18,405 nt of DNA from Halobacteriales archaeon QH_10_65_19. GTDB lineage: Archaea > Halobacteriota > Halobacteria > Halobacteriales > Haloarculaceae. This document shows positions 7,061 through 13,587 of this stretch, one piece after another. The stretch spans positions 1 through 18,405 of the forward strand of contig PXQK01000120.1 in the NCBI GenBank assembly GCA_003022085.1, in the 5' to 3' direction. Under the pieces are notes generated by a model. The model saw only the letters and a program-made list of their open reading frames with translations, was not told the origin of the DNA and did not search any database. A program made the position numbers and the translations under genes. The first letter of the stretch is position 1. Each line of letters opens with the position of its first letter.

Positions 7061-7729
7061 ATGCACGTCGTCGTCAACGCCGCGACCAGTGCCGACGGGA
7101 AACTCTCCACCAGGGAGCGACGGCAGGTCGAGCTCAGCGGCGAGGCTGACTTCGCCCGCGTCGACGAACTCCGGGCAGACAGCGACGCGGTGATGGTCGG
7201 GGTCGGGACCGTCGTCGCGGACGACCCGTCGCTGACAGTGGACAGCGAGCGACTCCGCGAACGCCGGCGGGGTAAAGGAAAACCCGGGAACCCGGCGCGG
7301 GTCGTTGCGGACTCCCGGATCCGCACACCGCCGGACGCGGCGGTCCTCGACGACGACGCCGAATCGTTCCTGCTCGTGAGCGAGGCCGCACCCACGGACT
7401 TCGTCGGGCAGATGGAGGAGGAAGGCGCGACCGTGATCACGGCGGGCGAGAACCGGGTCGACCTGTCGGCTGCGCTCGAACTGCTCGAATCCCACGGTAT
7501 CGAACAGCTGATGGTCGAGGGAGGCGGCGAGATCATCTACTCGCTGTTCGAGAACGGACTTCTCGACCGCCTCTCCGTGTTCGTCAGCCCGGTCGTCATC
7601 GGCGGCCGGGATGCCCCCACGTTGGCCGACGGCGACGGGTTCGTCTCCGTGTTTCCCGAGCTCGAGCTGGAAGAGGTCCGGCGGGTCGACGACGGCGTCC
7701 TCCTCGTCTACAACATTGTGGACCCGTGA
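7061..7729 (+). CDS. arfC: 2,5-diamino-6-ribosylamino-4(3H)-pyrimidinone 5'-phosphate reductase (riboflavin biosynthesis)
   Basis: A 222-aa protein of the RibD C-terminal/dihydrofolate-reductase-like family. In archaea it reduces the ribosylamino-pyrimidinone phosphate to the ribitylamino form using NAD(P)H, the third step towards riboflavin and F420. Visible features are the N-terminal substrate loop VNAATSADGKLSTRER (5-20), VMVGVGTVVADDPSLTV (44-60), PARVVADSRIRTP (78-90), the nucleotide-binding VEGGGEIIYSLF (152-163) and LSVFVSPVVIGGRDAPTL (171-188). Length and motif order fit the archaeal reductase, which lacks the deaminase domain of bacterial RibD. The symbol follows archaeal usage (arfC; also annotated ribD-like). 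It is monocistronic as far as visible, and convergent with the 94-aa gene across a palindromic spacer. Confidence 0.92.
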   Translation: MHVVVNAATSADGKLSTRERRQVELSGEADFARVDELRADSDAVMVGVGTVVADDPSLTVDSERLRERRRGKGKPGNPARVVADSRIRTPPDAAVLDDDAESFLLVSEAAPTDFVGQMEEEGATVITAGENRVDLSAALELLESHGIEQLMVEGGGEIIYSLFENGLLDRLSVFVSPVVIGGRDAPTLADGDGFVSVFPELELEEVRRVDDGVLLVYNIVDP

Positions 7730-7765
7730 TCTGTGGCAGCTGGTGAGTCTGCGGAGCACTGCAGT

Positions 7766-7845
7766 ATCATAATGATTATCGTGAGTCATTACGGGATCGA
7801 CCGCACGACTGCGTGCGATTGACCCGGTAAACAGTCACTATCAGT
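7766..7845. terminator. Imperfect palindrome with GC hairpin between convergent genes
   Basis: The spacer between two convergent genes is an imperfect inverted repeat. The left side contains TGATTATCGTGAGTCATTAC. The right side, read on the minus strand from the stop codon, is TGATAGTGACTGTTTACCGG. In the middle CGCACG (7802-7807) and CGTGCG (7812-7817) form a perfect 6-bp stem with loop ACTG. The position suggests a bidirectional 3'-end element. Function is inferred from position and symmetry. Confidence 0.5.
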
Positions 7846-8125
7846 GGTCGTGGCCGGTCACGTCGGCGTAGCTCTGGCCGAACCGCTCCTCGAACAGCTC
7901 CATAGTGAGCTGCTCGGCCTCTGCCAGGTCGTCGTCGACGTTGCCCTGTGCGTGGTGGACGATCCCGTGAGCCTGCTGTGCAATGCCGAGCATGACGAGG
8001 TCGCCGACGACGTCAGTCGTTGTGTCCCCCTTCTCACTGAGCAGTTCCACGACCCGCACCGGAACCTCCAGTTCGTCACTCGACTCCTCCGTCTCGACCG
8101 CGACCGTGACAGTCTCCTGTGTCAT
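7841..8125 (-). CDS. 94-aa acidic protein, conserved-looking, unknown function
   Basis: Start chosen at the ATG at 8125, 23-28 nt downstream of the TATA core at 8148-8153, which implies a leaderless transcript; an upstream ATG at 8149 would overlap the TATA box. The protein is small, acidic and soluble: a beta-like N-terminus (MTQETVTVAVETEESSDELE) followed by helices ending in FGQSYADVTGHDH. The segment VVELLSEKGDTTTDVVGDLV may be a helix-turn pair. I do not recognise a function. The neighbour trxB has its own start 75 bp upstream of this one (trxB stop at 8201), so co-transcription is possible but not needed. The stop codon at 7843-7841 begins the repeat-like sequence TGATAGTGACTGTTTACCGG. 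Confidence 0.75.
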   Translation of the reverse strand: MTQETVTVAVETEESSDELEVPVRVVELLSEKGDTTTDVVGDLVMLGIAQQAHGIVHHAQGNVDDDLAEAEQLTMELFEERFGQSYADVTGHDH

Positions 8126-8147
8126 ACTCCCTCTTCGGCTGGACAGC

Positions 8148-8153
8148 ATAAAT
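8148..8153 (-). promoter_or_regulatory. TATA box of the 94-aa gene
   Basis: On the minus strand the core reads ATTTAT within GCATTTATGCTG, 23-28 nt before the ATG at 8125. It sits in a palindrome with 6-bp arms CAGCAT/ATGCTG (8144-8157). Confidence 0.6.
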
Positions 8154-8200
8154 GCTGTGGCGTTCGGACGGTATGTGCAGAATGGCTCACACGGTCAGTC

Positions 8201-9250
8201 TTAGTCGTCGTCGGCCGTGACTCCCGTCGTGACGGCATCGGACTCCTCGAGTGATTCGAGATACTCGTCAGCGTCCATCGCAGCCTTGCAGCCCATCCCG
8301 CCGGCCGTGATCGCCTGCTGGTAGTGGAAGTCGACGACGTCTCCCGCGCCGAAGATCCCCTCGACCCCGGTTTCAGTCTGGCCACCGCCGTCGCCGCCGC
8401 GCGTCTCGATGTAGCCGGCCTCGTCCATCTCCACACCGGTCCCTTCCAGGTACTCTGTGTTGGGCGTGTGGCCGATCGCGAGGAACACCGCACCGACGTC
8501 GTGATCGAACGTCTCGGTTCCGGGATCGTCGAGGTTCTTCTTCGGATACCCCGACTCGTTGCGGGCCAGCGTGACGTGGCTGACGCCGTTTTCTGGGGTG
8601 CCGTGTACCTCGAGCAGCTCCGTGTTGCGCATGATCTCGATCTCGCCGTCCGCTGCTTTCGCCTGGACCCGGTCGACCCAGTAGTCCTCGGCGCGGAACT
8701 CCTCGCGGCGGTGAGCAACGTAGACCGTGTCGGCGAACTTTGTGAGAAAGGTCGCCTCCTCCATCGCCGCGTCGCCCCCGCCCACGACCAGCATGTCCTC
8801 GCCGCGGAAGAAGGCGCCGTCGCAGGTGGCACAGGTCGAGACCCCGTACCCCATGAGTTCGTCCTCGCCCGGGACTCCCAGCGTACGCGCGCTGGCACCC
8901 GACGCAGCGATGAACGCGTTACAGGTGTAGCGGCTGCCGTCGGACACCGCTATCGCGACAGTTCCGTCGTCGCGCTTGGTGACGTCCTCGACGACGCCGT
9001 GGTCGAGTTCGGCACCGAACTGTTCTGCCTGGTCTTTCATCCGCCCGACCAGCTCCGGCCCGCCGATGCCGTCGGGGAACCCGGGGTAGTTCGCCACGTC
9101 GGTCGTAAGCGTTAGCTGTCCGCCCGGTTCGTCCCCCTCCAGAACGAGCGGTGCGTTGTTCGAACGCGCCGCGTAGATCGCAGCAGTCAGTCCCGCGATA
9201 CCCGTGCCGGCAACGATCAACCGCCGGTGTTCGACAGTCTCTGTGGTCAT
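8201..9250 (-). CDS. trxB: Thioredoxin reductase (FAD/NAD(P)H-dependent disulfide reductase)
   Basis: A 349-aa flavoprotein that passes electrons from NAD(P)H through FAD to a disulfide of thioredoxin-like partners. Features in order: FAD-binding VAGTGIAGLTAAIYAARS (13-30), EGDEPGGQLTLTTDVANYPGF (38-58), IAASGASARTLGVPGE (114-129), redox-active CATC (C140, C143) followed by DGAFFRG, NAD(P)-binding VVGGGDAAMEEATFL (155-169), HRREEFRA (180-187, the arginine-containing NADPH-type motif), and the closing FGAGDV segment. The catalytic cysteines are intact. The ATG at 9250 is preferred to an in-frame one at 9301 because it gives the family N-terminus just before the dinucleotide fold. The GTGIAG motif differs slightly from the usual GSGPAG. 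No clear TATA box; CTACAAAC near 9279 is weak. Confidence 0.95.
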   Translation of the reverse strand: MTTETVEHRRLIVAGTGIAGLTAAIYAARSNNAPLVLEGDEPGGQLTLTTDVANYPGFPDGIGGPELVGRMKDQAEQFGAELDHGVVEDVTKRDDGTVAIAVSDGSRYTCNAFIAASGASARTLGVPGEDELMGYGVSTCATCDGAFFRGEDMLVVGGGDAAMEEATFLTKFADTVYVAHRREEFRAEDYWVDRVQAKAADGEIEIMRNTELLEVHGTPENGVSHVTLARNESGYPKKNLDDPGTETFDHDVGAVFLAIGHTPNTEYLEGTGVEMDEAGYIETRGGDGGGQTETGVEGIFGAGDVVDFHYQQAITAGGMGCKAAMDADEYLESLEESDAVTTGVTADDD

Positions 9251-9316
9251 GTATACAGGTACGACCAGGCGTGGTTTGTAGGTTGCGCACTCGGGCAGCA
9301 CGGGGCCACAACCGCG

Positions 9317-9757
9317 TCACGGACAGTCCACAGCGACGGTCTGGGGCCTGATCGTCAGCTCGCTGCTCTCGATCCGGATGACTAGCTGAATACAGTCAGT
9401 CCGGTCGTAGTCGTAGAACCGCTCGTCGAAATCCGACGACGCGTAGCTCCCCGCGGTTGCTCCGGTGTCGACGGTCAGCTCCCACTCGCCGTGGTCACCC
9501 ATCCATTCGTCGACCACGACCTCGCGGTTCGGGCCCTCCGCCGAGAGACCCGGCACCGTAACCTGTGTCTCGTGCTCCTGGTCGTCCTGTCTGAACTCGA
9601 GGATCACGTCACGGTTCCCGTCCAGCCGGTTCTCGAGAACAACCTCGCCGATCCCTGGCGGCGTCTCCTCGGCGGAGGTACAGCCAGCGAGAACCGCGAC
9701 CGAGACCGCTGTCAGCAACGACCGCCGGGACAGGACACCCGAGCGCTCTCCGTGCAT
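9317..9757 (-). CDS. Secreted lipoprotein with Tat-type signal and lipobox
   Basis: A 146-aa protein starting with a short signal: twin arginine in LSRRSLLTAVSVAVLAGC, with lipobox LAGC and the lipidation cysteine at C26. The mature part is acidic and beta-rich (GEVVLENRLDGNRDVILEFR...) and resembles a small immunoglobulin-like or beta-sandwich domain, as in many haloarchaeal lipoproteins of unknown role. It has one more cysteine near each of two C-terminal positions (DCIQL and VDCP), possibly a disulfide. It is expected to be anchored outside the membrane. Transcribed divergently from the DUF357 gene from the shared TATA palindrome at 9784-9791, 27 nt from its ATG. Specific function not known. 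Confidence 0.85.
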   Translation of the reverse strand: MHGERSGVLSRRSLLTAVSVAVLAGCTSAEETPPGIGEVVLENRLDGNRDVILEFRQDDQEHETQVTVPGLSAEGPNREVVVDEWMGDHGEWELTVDTGATAGSYASSDFDERFYDYDRTDCIQLVIRIESSELTIRPQTVAVDCP

Positions 9758-9783
9758 CTACTCGATAGGGGCGGCCCTGTACT

Positions 9784-9791
9784 GATATATC
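9784..9791. promoter_or_regulatory. Palindromic TATA box shared by two divergent genes
   Basis: GATATATC reads the same on both strands. Its minus-strand distance to the lipoprotein ATG (9757) is 27 nt and its plus-strand distance to the DUF357 ATG (9812) is 21 nt, close to the spacing expected for leaderless transcripts in both directions. The spacer of only 54 bp leaves little room for two separate promoters. Confidence 0.6.
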
Positions 9792-9811
9792 TGTGGACCT
9801 GAAGTGATCCC

Positions 9812-10093
9812 ATGACTGGAATCAGTCGGAAGACAGACCAGTACGAGGAGCTACTCGGCGACGCAGTTGACGCGGCCGAGATTGCAGCGCCCCCTGACAC
9901 GCCGCTCGGCGAGGCCGCGCGTGACTGCGAGGAAATGGCCCGCTCGTATCTCGAAGACGGCCGCCACTTCCGGGACCAGGACGACCTGGTGAACGCCCTC
10001 GCCGCGTTCTCCTACGGCCACGCATGGCTCGACGCTGGCGCCCGTATCGGACTGCTCGACGTCCCCGAGGAGGGACACCTCTTTACTGTCTGA
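9812..10093 (+). CDS. DUF357 family protein
   Basis: A 93-aa acidic helical protein. The C-terminal half, YLEDGRHFRDQDDLVNALAAFSYGHAWLDAGARIGLL, has the pattern of the archaeal DUF357 family (helical hairpin with ALAAFSYGHAWLDAG). The family is widespread in archaea but its function is unknown as far as I know. The start is supported by the TATA box 21 nt upstream. It is convergent with the thioesterase gene, with 29 bp between the two genes. Nothing looks truncated. Confidence 0.88.
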   Translation: MTGISRKTDQYEELLGDAVDAAEIAAPPDTPLGEAARDCEEMARSYLEDGRHFRDQDDLVNALAAFSYGHAWLDAGARIGLLDVPEEGHLFTV

Positions 10094-10122
10094 CACTGTT
10101 TCCGGCTACCTGTTCGGGCGCG

Positions 10123-10524
10123 TTACCCGTCAGGGCGGTACACCCGCCCGCGGAACGTCGCGACGCGGTCGTTGGCCCCATTCGTGACGAGGACCTCGTA
10201 CTCGGCGGTCCGGCCGCCGTCGTGGGTCTCCTCGGCGGTCGCCGTGAGCGTCTCCCCCGTATCCACTGCCTCCAGGTAGGACATGTTCGTCTCCAGGGCG
10301 ACTGCCGTCTCACTGCGGGCGTTCGAGGCAGCGGCGAAGGCTGCGTCGGCCAGCGAGTAAACCGCGCCGCCGTGTGGCGTGCCGTGGAAGTTGAGCAGCG
10401 ATTCGTCGACCGTGAGTTCCGTCCGGGCGTACCCCGCTTCGAGTGCAACGAGATCGATTCCCAGGTGCGCACAGAAGCGGTCCGACTCGATCCGCTTGCG
10501 CGTCTCCGCGTCGACGTCTGCCAT
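10123..10524 (-). CDS. Hotdog-fold thioesterase, PaaI family
   Basis: A 133-aa protein with the single hotdog domain of the PaaI/YdiI acyl-CoA thioesterases. It has the signature LLNFHGTPHGGAVYSLADAAF (about 43-63, with N45, H51 and D60) followed by the long central helix, and the beta strands ALETNMSYLEAVDTGETLTATA. The likely reaction is hydrolysis of an acyl- or aryl-CoA thioester in the cytoplasm; the substrate cannot be told from sequence. The ATG at 10524 is chosen because a TATA core (10549-10555) lies 25-31 nt upstream. The frame stays open to 10644, but that extension runs through the dispersed repeat at 10564-10646 and is not protein-like. Confidence 0.92.
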   Translation of the reverse strand: MADVDAETRKRIESDRFCAHLGIDLVALEAGYARTELTVDESLLNFHGTPHGGAVYSLADAAFAAASNARSETAVALETNMSYLEAVDTGETLTATAEETHDGGRTAEYEVLVTNGANDRVATFRGRVYRPDG

Positions 10525-10548
10525 GACCGCCTGTTCTCCCGGGCTCTG

Positions 10549-10555
10549 CAAATAC
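10549..10555 (-). promoter_or_regulatory. TATA box of the thioesterase gene
   Basis: Minus-strand GTATTTG, 25-31 nt before the ATG at 10524. The dispersed repeat copy B begins only 9 bp further upstream. Confidence 0.5.
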
Positions 10556-10563
10556 TCTCCGGC

Positions 10564-10646
10564 TGATACGGTCGTGCGTGCGTATTTTGGGCACCGGGCA
10601 ATATCGCGGTTTCGCGGACTGAAACGCGCATCGTGTGACTCCATAG
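10564..10646 (+). repeat. Dispersed repeat, copy B (first copy at 3435-3521)
   Basis: Runs from TGATACGGTCGTGCGTGCGT to GTGTGACTCCATAG and aligns with 3435-3521 at about 80 percent identity by eye. It contains a GTTTC-GCGGACT-GAAAC stem core. It lies between the promoter of the thioesterase gene and the decayed PPOX gene, and may mark an insertion near the lost 5' end of the latter. Confidence 0.75.
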
Positions 10647-10671
10647 CGTCGTCGGGCCAAGCCCGACTGCT

Positions 10672-10895
10672 TGAGAGACTCTGTCTCTCTCTGCTCTCGT
10701 TCGCGCGGGGCGGCGAGAGCTACGGCGTCCCAATCTCGTTTGGCTACAATGTCGAGGGTCGGTTCCGCTGGCAGAGCGTGGTCGCCCGCGGGCCGCTGCG
10801 GGAGGTCCCCGACGGACCCGATGACGGACGTCAACCACGTCGAACTGCGGATCAGGGAGGCGACCGGACGGAAAGGACAGGCCTACCAGGAGTAG
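10672..10895 (+). pseudogene. Decayed PPOX-type (pyridoxamine 5'-phosphate oxidase-like) flavin-binding protein gene
   Basis: No intact gene is present, but three pieces match successive parts of haloarchaeal PPOX-class proteins, which are normally about 150 aa. Piece 1 (about 10693-10752) reads LSFARGGESYGVPISFGYN, the family's L.LAR.GE.Y..P.SFGYD motif. Piece 2, in the same frame (about 10759-10806), reads RFRWQSVVARGPLREV, like the NWQSVLL.G...EV segment. Piece 3, in another frame (10821-10895), reads VNHVELRIREATGRKG and ends in TAG, like the C-terminal YRFRIEE.SG.K segment. Roughly 25 residues are missing between pieces 1 and 2 and about 35 between 2 and 3. The N-terminus is also lost. 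Recognition is from memory of the family, not a search. Confidence 0.55.
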
Positions 10896-10907
10896 TTCCC
10901 GGCTCTC

Positions 10908-12518
10908 CTACGGTTCGGACACCGCGAACAGTTGCTCGGACCCGCTGACGAAGAGCATCCCGTCGACGACGGCCGGAAGACCCGAAACGTCCGGGACTTC
11001 CATCGTCCACCGCTCGCTCCCGTCCGCGGCGTCGAGTGCGAACAGTTCCTCCTCCAGTGTGCCCGCATAGACGGTGTCCCCGGTCACGATCGCCGGCGGC
11101 CCAGTTCCCTGGCCCAGCTGCTTCGTCCACGCAGTGCCCCCGGTCGCCGTGTTGATCGCGTGCAGTACACCCTCCCTGGTCCCCGCGAACAGCGTCCCGT
11201 CAGCGACCGCGATCGGCCCGAGGGTTCGGTCCTCCAGTGGGACGGTCCAGCGTGTCTCGCCGTTCGACGCCGAGACGGCCCTGACTGCCGGCCCCTCCTC
11301 TGTCGAACTGGGGACGTAGACGGAATCGTCGACGGCTGTCAACCCCCAGCCGAAGCTGTCCTCCAGCGACCACTGCTCGGTCCAGCCGTCCCGGTCGAGT
11401 GCGTACAGCCCGTCGCGGCTGGTGAAGTACAGGCGCTCGTCGTCGAACGCCTGGAACAGCCCCGGGTCGGGCCAGTCGTCGAGCTGTACCCTCGCGGTCC
11501 CGTCGGCGATGTCGACTCCGTGGATGCCGTTCGGGGCACTGAAAAACACCGTGTCGCCGGTGACGGTGGGTATCAGCGGCTGGGGTGCGTTCCCCGTGAC
11601 GCTCTCGGACTGCCAGAGCGCGGTGCCGTCGTCGGCGTCGAACGCGTGGACGGTGGCTTCGACCTCACCCTCGTTCGACCGCCGCGTCCGGACGAAGTGC
11701 GCCTGTCCCTCTGTGACCGCGGGCAGTGACCAGAATCCCTCGGGATCGACGGTGGCACGATCCGGATCACTGACCGACCAGCGTTCGCTGCCGTCCGCCA
11801 CGTCGATCGCGAGGACCCTGTCGACGCCCCCCAGGTAGATCGTCCCCCCGGCGACGATGGGCTGCAGAACCTGCGGGGGACTCTCTGCCGTCCATACAAC
11901 CTCGGCGTCCGTCCGAGGCCCACGGACGTCGGGCGCGTAGCCGGTGTTTCCGGCGTCGTACTGGAACATCGGAACCGCGTCCGGCGGGTCGCTACCACCC
12001 AACCGCTCGGTCGCGGCCCAGCCAGCCGCGCCGACGACCCCCAGCCCAACCACGCCGAGGGCAGCGCGTCGAGTAACTGGATAGCCCCCGATGGCTCCCC
12101 TGTCCGTATCCTCGGGGTCGCCCTCGGCTTCGTCGGCGACAGCCCTCTCCTCGTTTCCAGCCCCGGTTGGCCGACCCCGTTCCTCGGACCGCGCCTCTCC
12201 GCTCCCGTCCCCCTCGCCGCCCGACCCTGCCGGACTGGCCTGGCCGTGGGAGTCGAACAGCGTGGCGAGTTTGAACTCGTAGGGTGTGGCATAACGCTCC
12301 TGTGGATCCCGCGACAGTGCTGTATCGAGAACCTCGTCGAACTCACCCGGAACGTCCGGGTTGAGGGTCGATGCCCGGGGGCGGGACTCACTGTCGACGC
12401 CGCGCCTGGAGCCAGCGTCCGGTTCCTTCGGTGACTGACCGGTGAGGGTGTAGTAGGTGACCGCGCCAAGTCCGTAGACGTCGGTCCGGTCGCCTGGGGT
12501 CGCGTCTCCCGTGGCCAT
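10908..12518 (-). CDS. Open 3' part of the broken gene: kinase C-lobe tail, membrane helix, PQQ beta-propeller
   Basis: This 536-codon frame is intact from an internal ATG at 12518 and could still be translated if it is reached by ribosomes or by a new promoter; none is obvious. Residues 1-90 are the end of a protein-kinase domain without an active site. Residues 91-145 are a low-complexity acidic linker. Residues 149-170 form a single membrane helix preceded by RR, and about 185-536 form a PQQ-type beta-propeller (MFQYDAGNTGYAPD, VLAIDVADGSERWSV, VFFSAPNGIHGVDIADG, LYALD, LHAINTATGGTAW, LFALDAADGSERW). The propeller looks undamaged, so the sensory or binding half could survive as a truncated membrane protein. 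Automated annotation would probably call this as a gene. Confidence 0.6.
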   Translation of the reverse strand: MATGDATPGDRTDVYGLGAVTYYTLTGQSPKEPDAGSRRGVDSESRPRASTLNPDVPGEFDEVLDTALSRDPQERYATPYEFKLATLFDSHGQASPAGSGGEGDGSGEARSEERGRPTGAGNEERAVADEAEGDPEDTDRGAIGGYPVTRRAALGVVGLGVVGAAGWAATERLGGSDPPDAVPMFQYDAGNTGYAPDVRGPRTDAEVVWTAESPPQVLQPIVAGGTIYLGGVDRVLAIDVADGSERWSVSDPDRATVDPEGFWSLPAVTEGQAHFVRTRRSNEGEVEATVHAFDADDGTALWQSESVTGNAPQPLIPTVTGDTVFFSAPNGIHGVDIADGTARVQLDDWPDPGLFQAFDDERLYFTSRDGLYALDRDGWTEQWSLEDSFGWGLTAVDDSVYVPSSTEEGPAVRAVSASNGETRWTVPLEDRTLGPIAVADGTLFAGTREGVLHAINTATGGTAWTKQLGQGTGPPAIVTGDTVYAGTLEEELFALDAADGSERWTMEVPDVSGLPAVVDGMLFVSGSEQLFAVSEP

Positions 12519-12898
12519 CGCCCGGCCTTCCGGAGTATCTCCGCGACAGCACCGACGAGGGAACGGACGTCACTGACCGGAATCGGGGTATCACGATCGG
12601 ACAGACGCCGGCCGTCGACGGCCTCGACCGCCAGCCAGGGGCGCGGTGTCTCACCCCGGCCGTGGACGGTGACAGTCCCCTTCTGGGAGCCGATCGCTTC
12701 CCAGTCCGCGGCGACGCGTCGGAACGCGGATGCGACCGCAGTGTCCGACACCCCGGGAGCGAGCACTAACAGCCGAACTGTCCCGGAGCCCGACTCCAGC
12801 GTACCGGTGTAGGTGTGGAGAAATTCGCCTTCCTGGAGGGCCATCGCCGCACGGACACCCGGTGCCGCCCGTGCGAACGACGCTGGCGCGTCTGGCAT
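10908..12898 (-). pseudogene. Broken membrane protein kinase / PQQ beta-propeller gene (catalytic region deleted, frame changed)
   Basis: From the ATG at 12898 one frame encodes an N-lobe-like part of about 125 aa (EGEFLHTYTGTLESGSGTVR... LAVEAVDGRRLSD... VSDVRSLVGAVAEIL). At about 12530-12540 homology moves to another frame: TPEGRAMATGDATPGDRTDV YGLGAVTYYTLTG, the APE-like segment and helix F, then the C-lobe end LSRDPQERYATPYEFKLA. Between them the HRD/HGD catalytic loop and DFG segment, normally about 50 residues, are absent. The rest is an acidic linker, one membrane helix (TRRAALGVVGLGVVGAAGWA) and an outward BamB-like PQQ/beta-propeller domain with repeats such as LYALD and DGSERW. Intact relatives would be sensor kinases of haloarchaea. 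A TATA-like GTTTAAC (about 12928-12934) lies upstream. The deletion plus frame change makes a functional kinase very unlikely. Confidence 0.7.
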
Positions 12899-12952
12899 TG
12901 TTCGTATCCAGCCTTGGACCCTGAACCGTTAAACAGTTGAGTTTCGATCCGG

Positions 12953-12976
12953 GTCCCGTAAACAGTCACACTATCA
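12953..12976 (-). terminator. Stop-codon repeat TGATAGTGTGACTGTTTACG after rps19e
   Basis: Starting at the S19e stop codon, the minus strand reads TGATAGTGTGACTGTTTACG followed by GGACCCGG. The same words follow the stop of the 94-aa gene (7843 downwards: TGATAGTGACTGTTTACCGG), and a related sequence occurs at 3323-3355. Position suggests a 3'-end signal; this is inference. Confidence 0.45.
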
Positions 12977-13435
12977 GGCGTAGCGGGAGAGGTCCGGGTC
13001 GTCGAGGGACTCGACCACTTCAGTGGCAGTCTCGTCGAGCAGGCTGTGCCCCTCGGAGGTGACCTGCCGGCCTTCACCCTCGGCAATCTCCACGTAGCCG
13101 GCGTTCTCGAGCTGCTGGAGCGCGGTTCGGATGATGTTGCCCGATCCCTCGGTCTTCTGTCGCGGTCGCACCTGGTAGCGGTTCGATCCCTGCTTTGCGT
13201 CACCGTACTCGGTCTGGAGAGAACCGACGCCGACAGGGCCGTCGATAGCGACCTTCCGGAGCAGGCTGGCGGTCCGGCGCTCCCAGAAGTCCTCCTGTTC
13301 GGGCGGGAGTTCCTTGTCGTGGCCGGCCTTCACGAACTGTAGCCAGTCGGGCTCCTCGATTGCGTCCTCCTCGGTGAGTGTCTCCGCAAGCGCCTCGATG
13401 ACTTCCTCGTCGGGCGCGTCGTACAGTGTTGTCAT
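12974..13435 (-). CDS. rps19e: 30S ribosomal protein S19e
   Basis: A 153-aa archaeal/eukaryotic small-subunit protein S19e, needed for 18S/16S-type subunit maturation in eukaryotes and part of the 30S head in archaea. The sequence is full length with the winged-helix fold markers: MTTLYDAPDEEVIEALAETL, PPEQEDFWERRTASLLRKVA, DGPVGVGSLQTEYGDAK, SGNIIRTALQQLENAGYVE, GRQVTSEGHSLLDETATEV and the family-typical end DLSRYA. The ATG at 13435 has a TATA core (13458-13464) 24-30 nt upstream. It is divergent from thiL (152 bp between starts) and lies upstream of the broken kinase gene on the same strand. Confidence 0.97.
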   Translation of the reverse strand: MTTLYDAPDEEVIEALAETLTEEDAIEEPDWLQFVKAGHDKELPPEQEDFWERRTASLLRKVAIDGPVGVGSLQTEYGDAKQGSNRYQVRPRQKTEGSGNIIRTALQQLENAGYVEIAEGEGRQVTSEGHSLLDETATEVVESLDDPDLSRYA

Positions 13436-13457
13436 TGGAGTTCCTTTCCGATGCCGT

Positions 13458-13464
13458 CATAAAA
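13458..13464 (-). promoter_or_regulatory. TATA box of rps19e
   Basis: Minus-strand TTTTATG, 24-30 nt before the rps19e ATG at 13435, the expected spacing for a leaderless or nearly leaderless transcript. Confidence 0.65.
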
Positions 13465-13557
13465 CTGTTGTGAACACCGGTCGCTACGGACCGCTGTCCG
13501 CGGTCCGGCGTTCCCCTGGTGACGCAGGCCACCCAGTTCGGGCCACGGGACGCCAGG

Positions 13558-13563
13558 CTATTT
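13558..13563 (+). promoter_or_regulatory. TATA-like box of thiL
   Basis: CTATTT, 25-30 nt before the ATG at 13588. It supports that start over the upstream GTG/ATG options in the same frame. Confidence 0.5.
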
Positions 13564-13587
13564 CAGTCGAGGCGTCCTAACGGTATC

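Noticed and set aside
10525..10644. N-terminal extension of the thioesterase by 40 residues
   Set aside because: The extension is encoded by the dispersed repeat and by the promoter itself; the TATA box at 10549-10555 fits the ATG at 10524.
11573..12523. The continuation of the 441-aa minus-strand frame beyond the kinase N-lobe
   Set aside because: After about 12524 the frame becomes Arg/Pro/Ser-rich and matches nothing, while the true homology continues in the neighbouring frame.
12500..12560. A simple sequencing frameshift as the cause of the broken kinase gene
   Set aside because: Restoring the frame would still leave no catalytic loop or DFG segment, so bases are missing, not just shifted.
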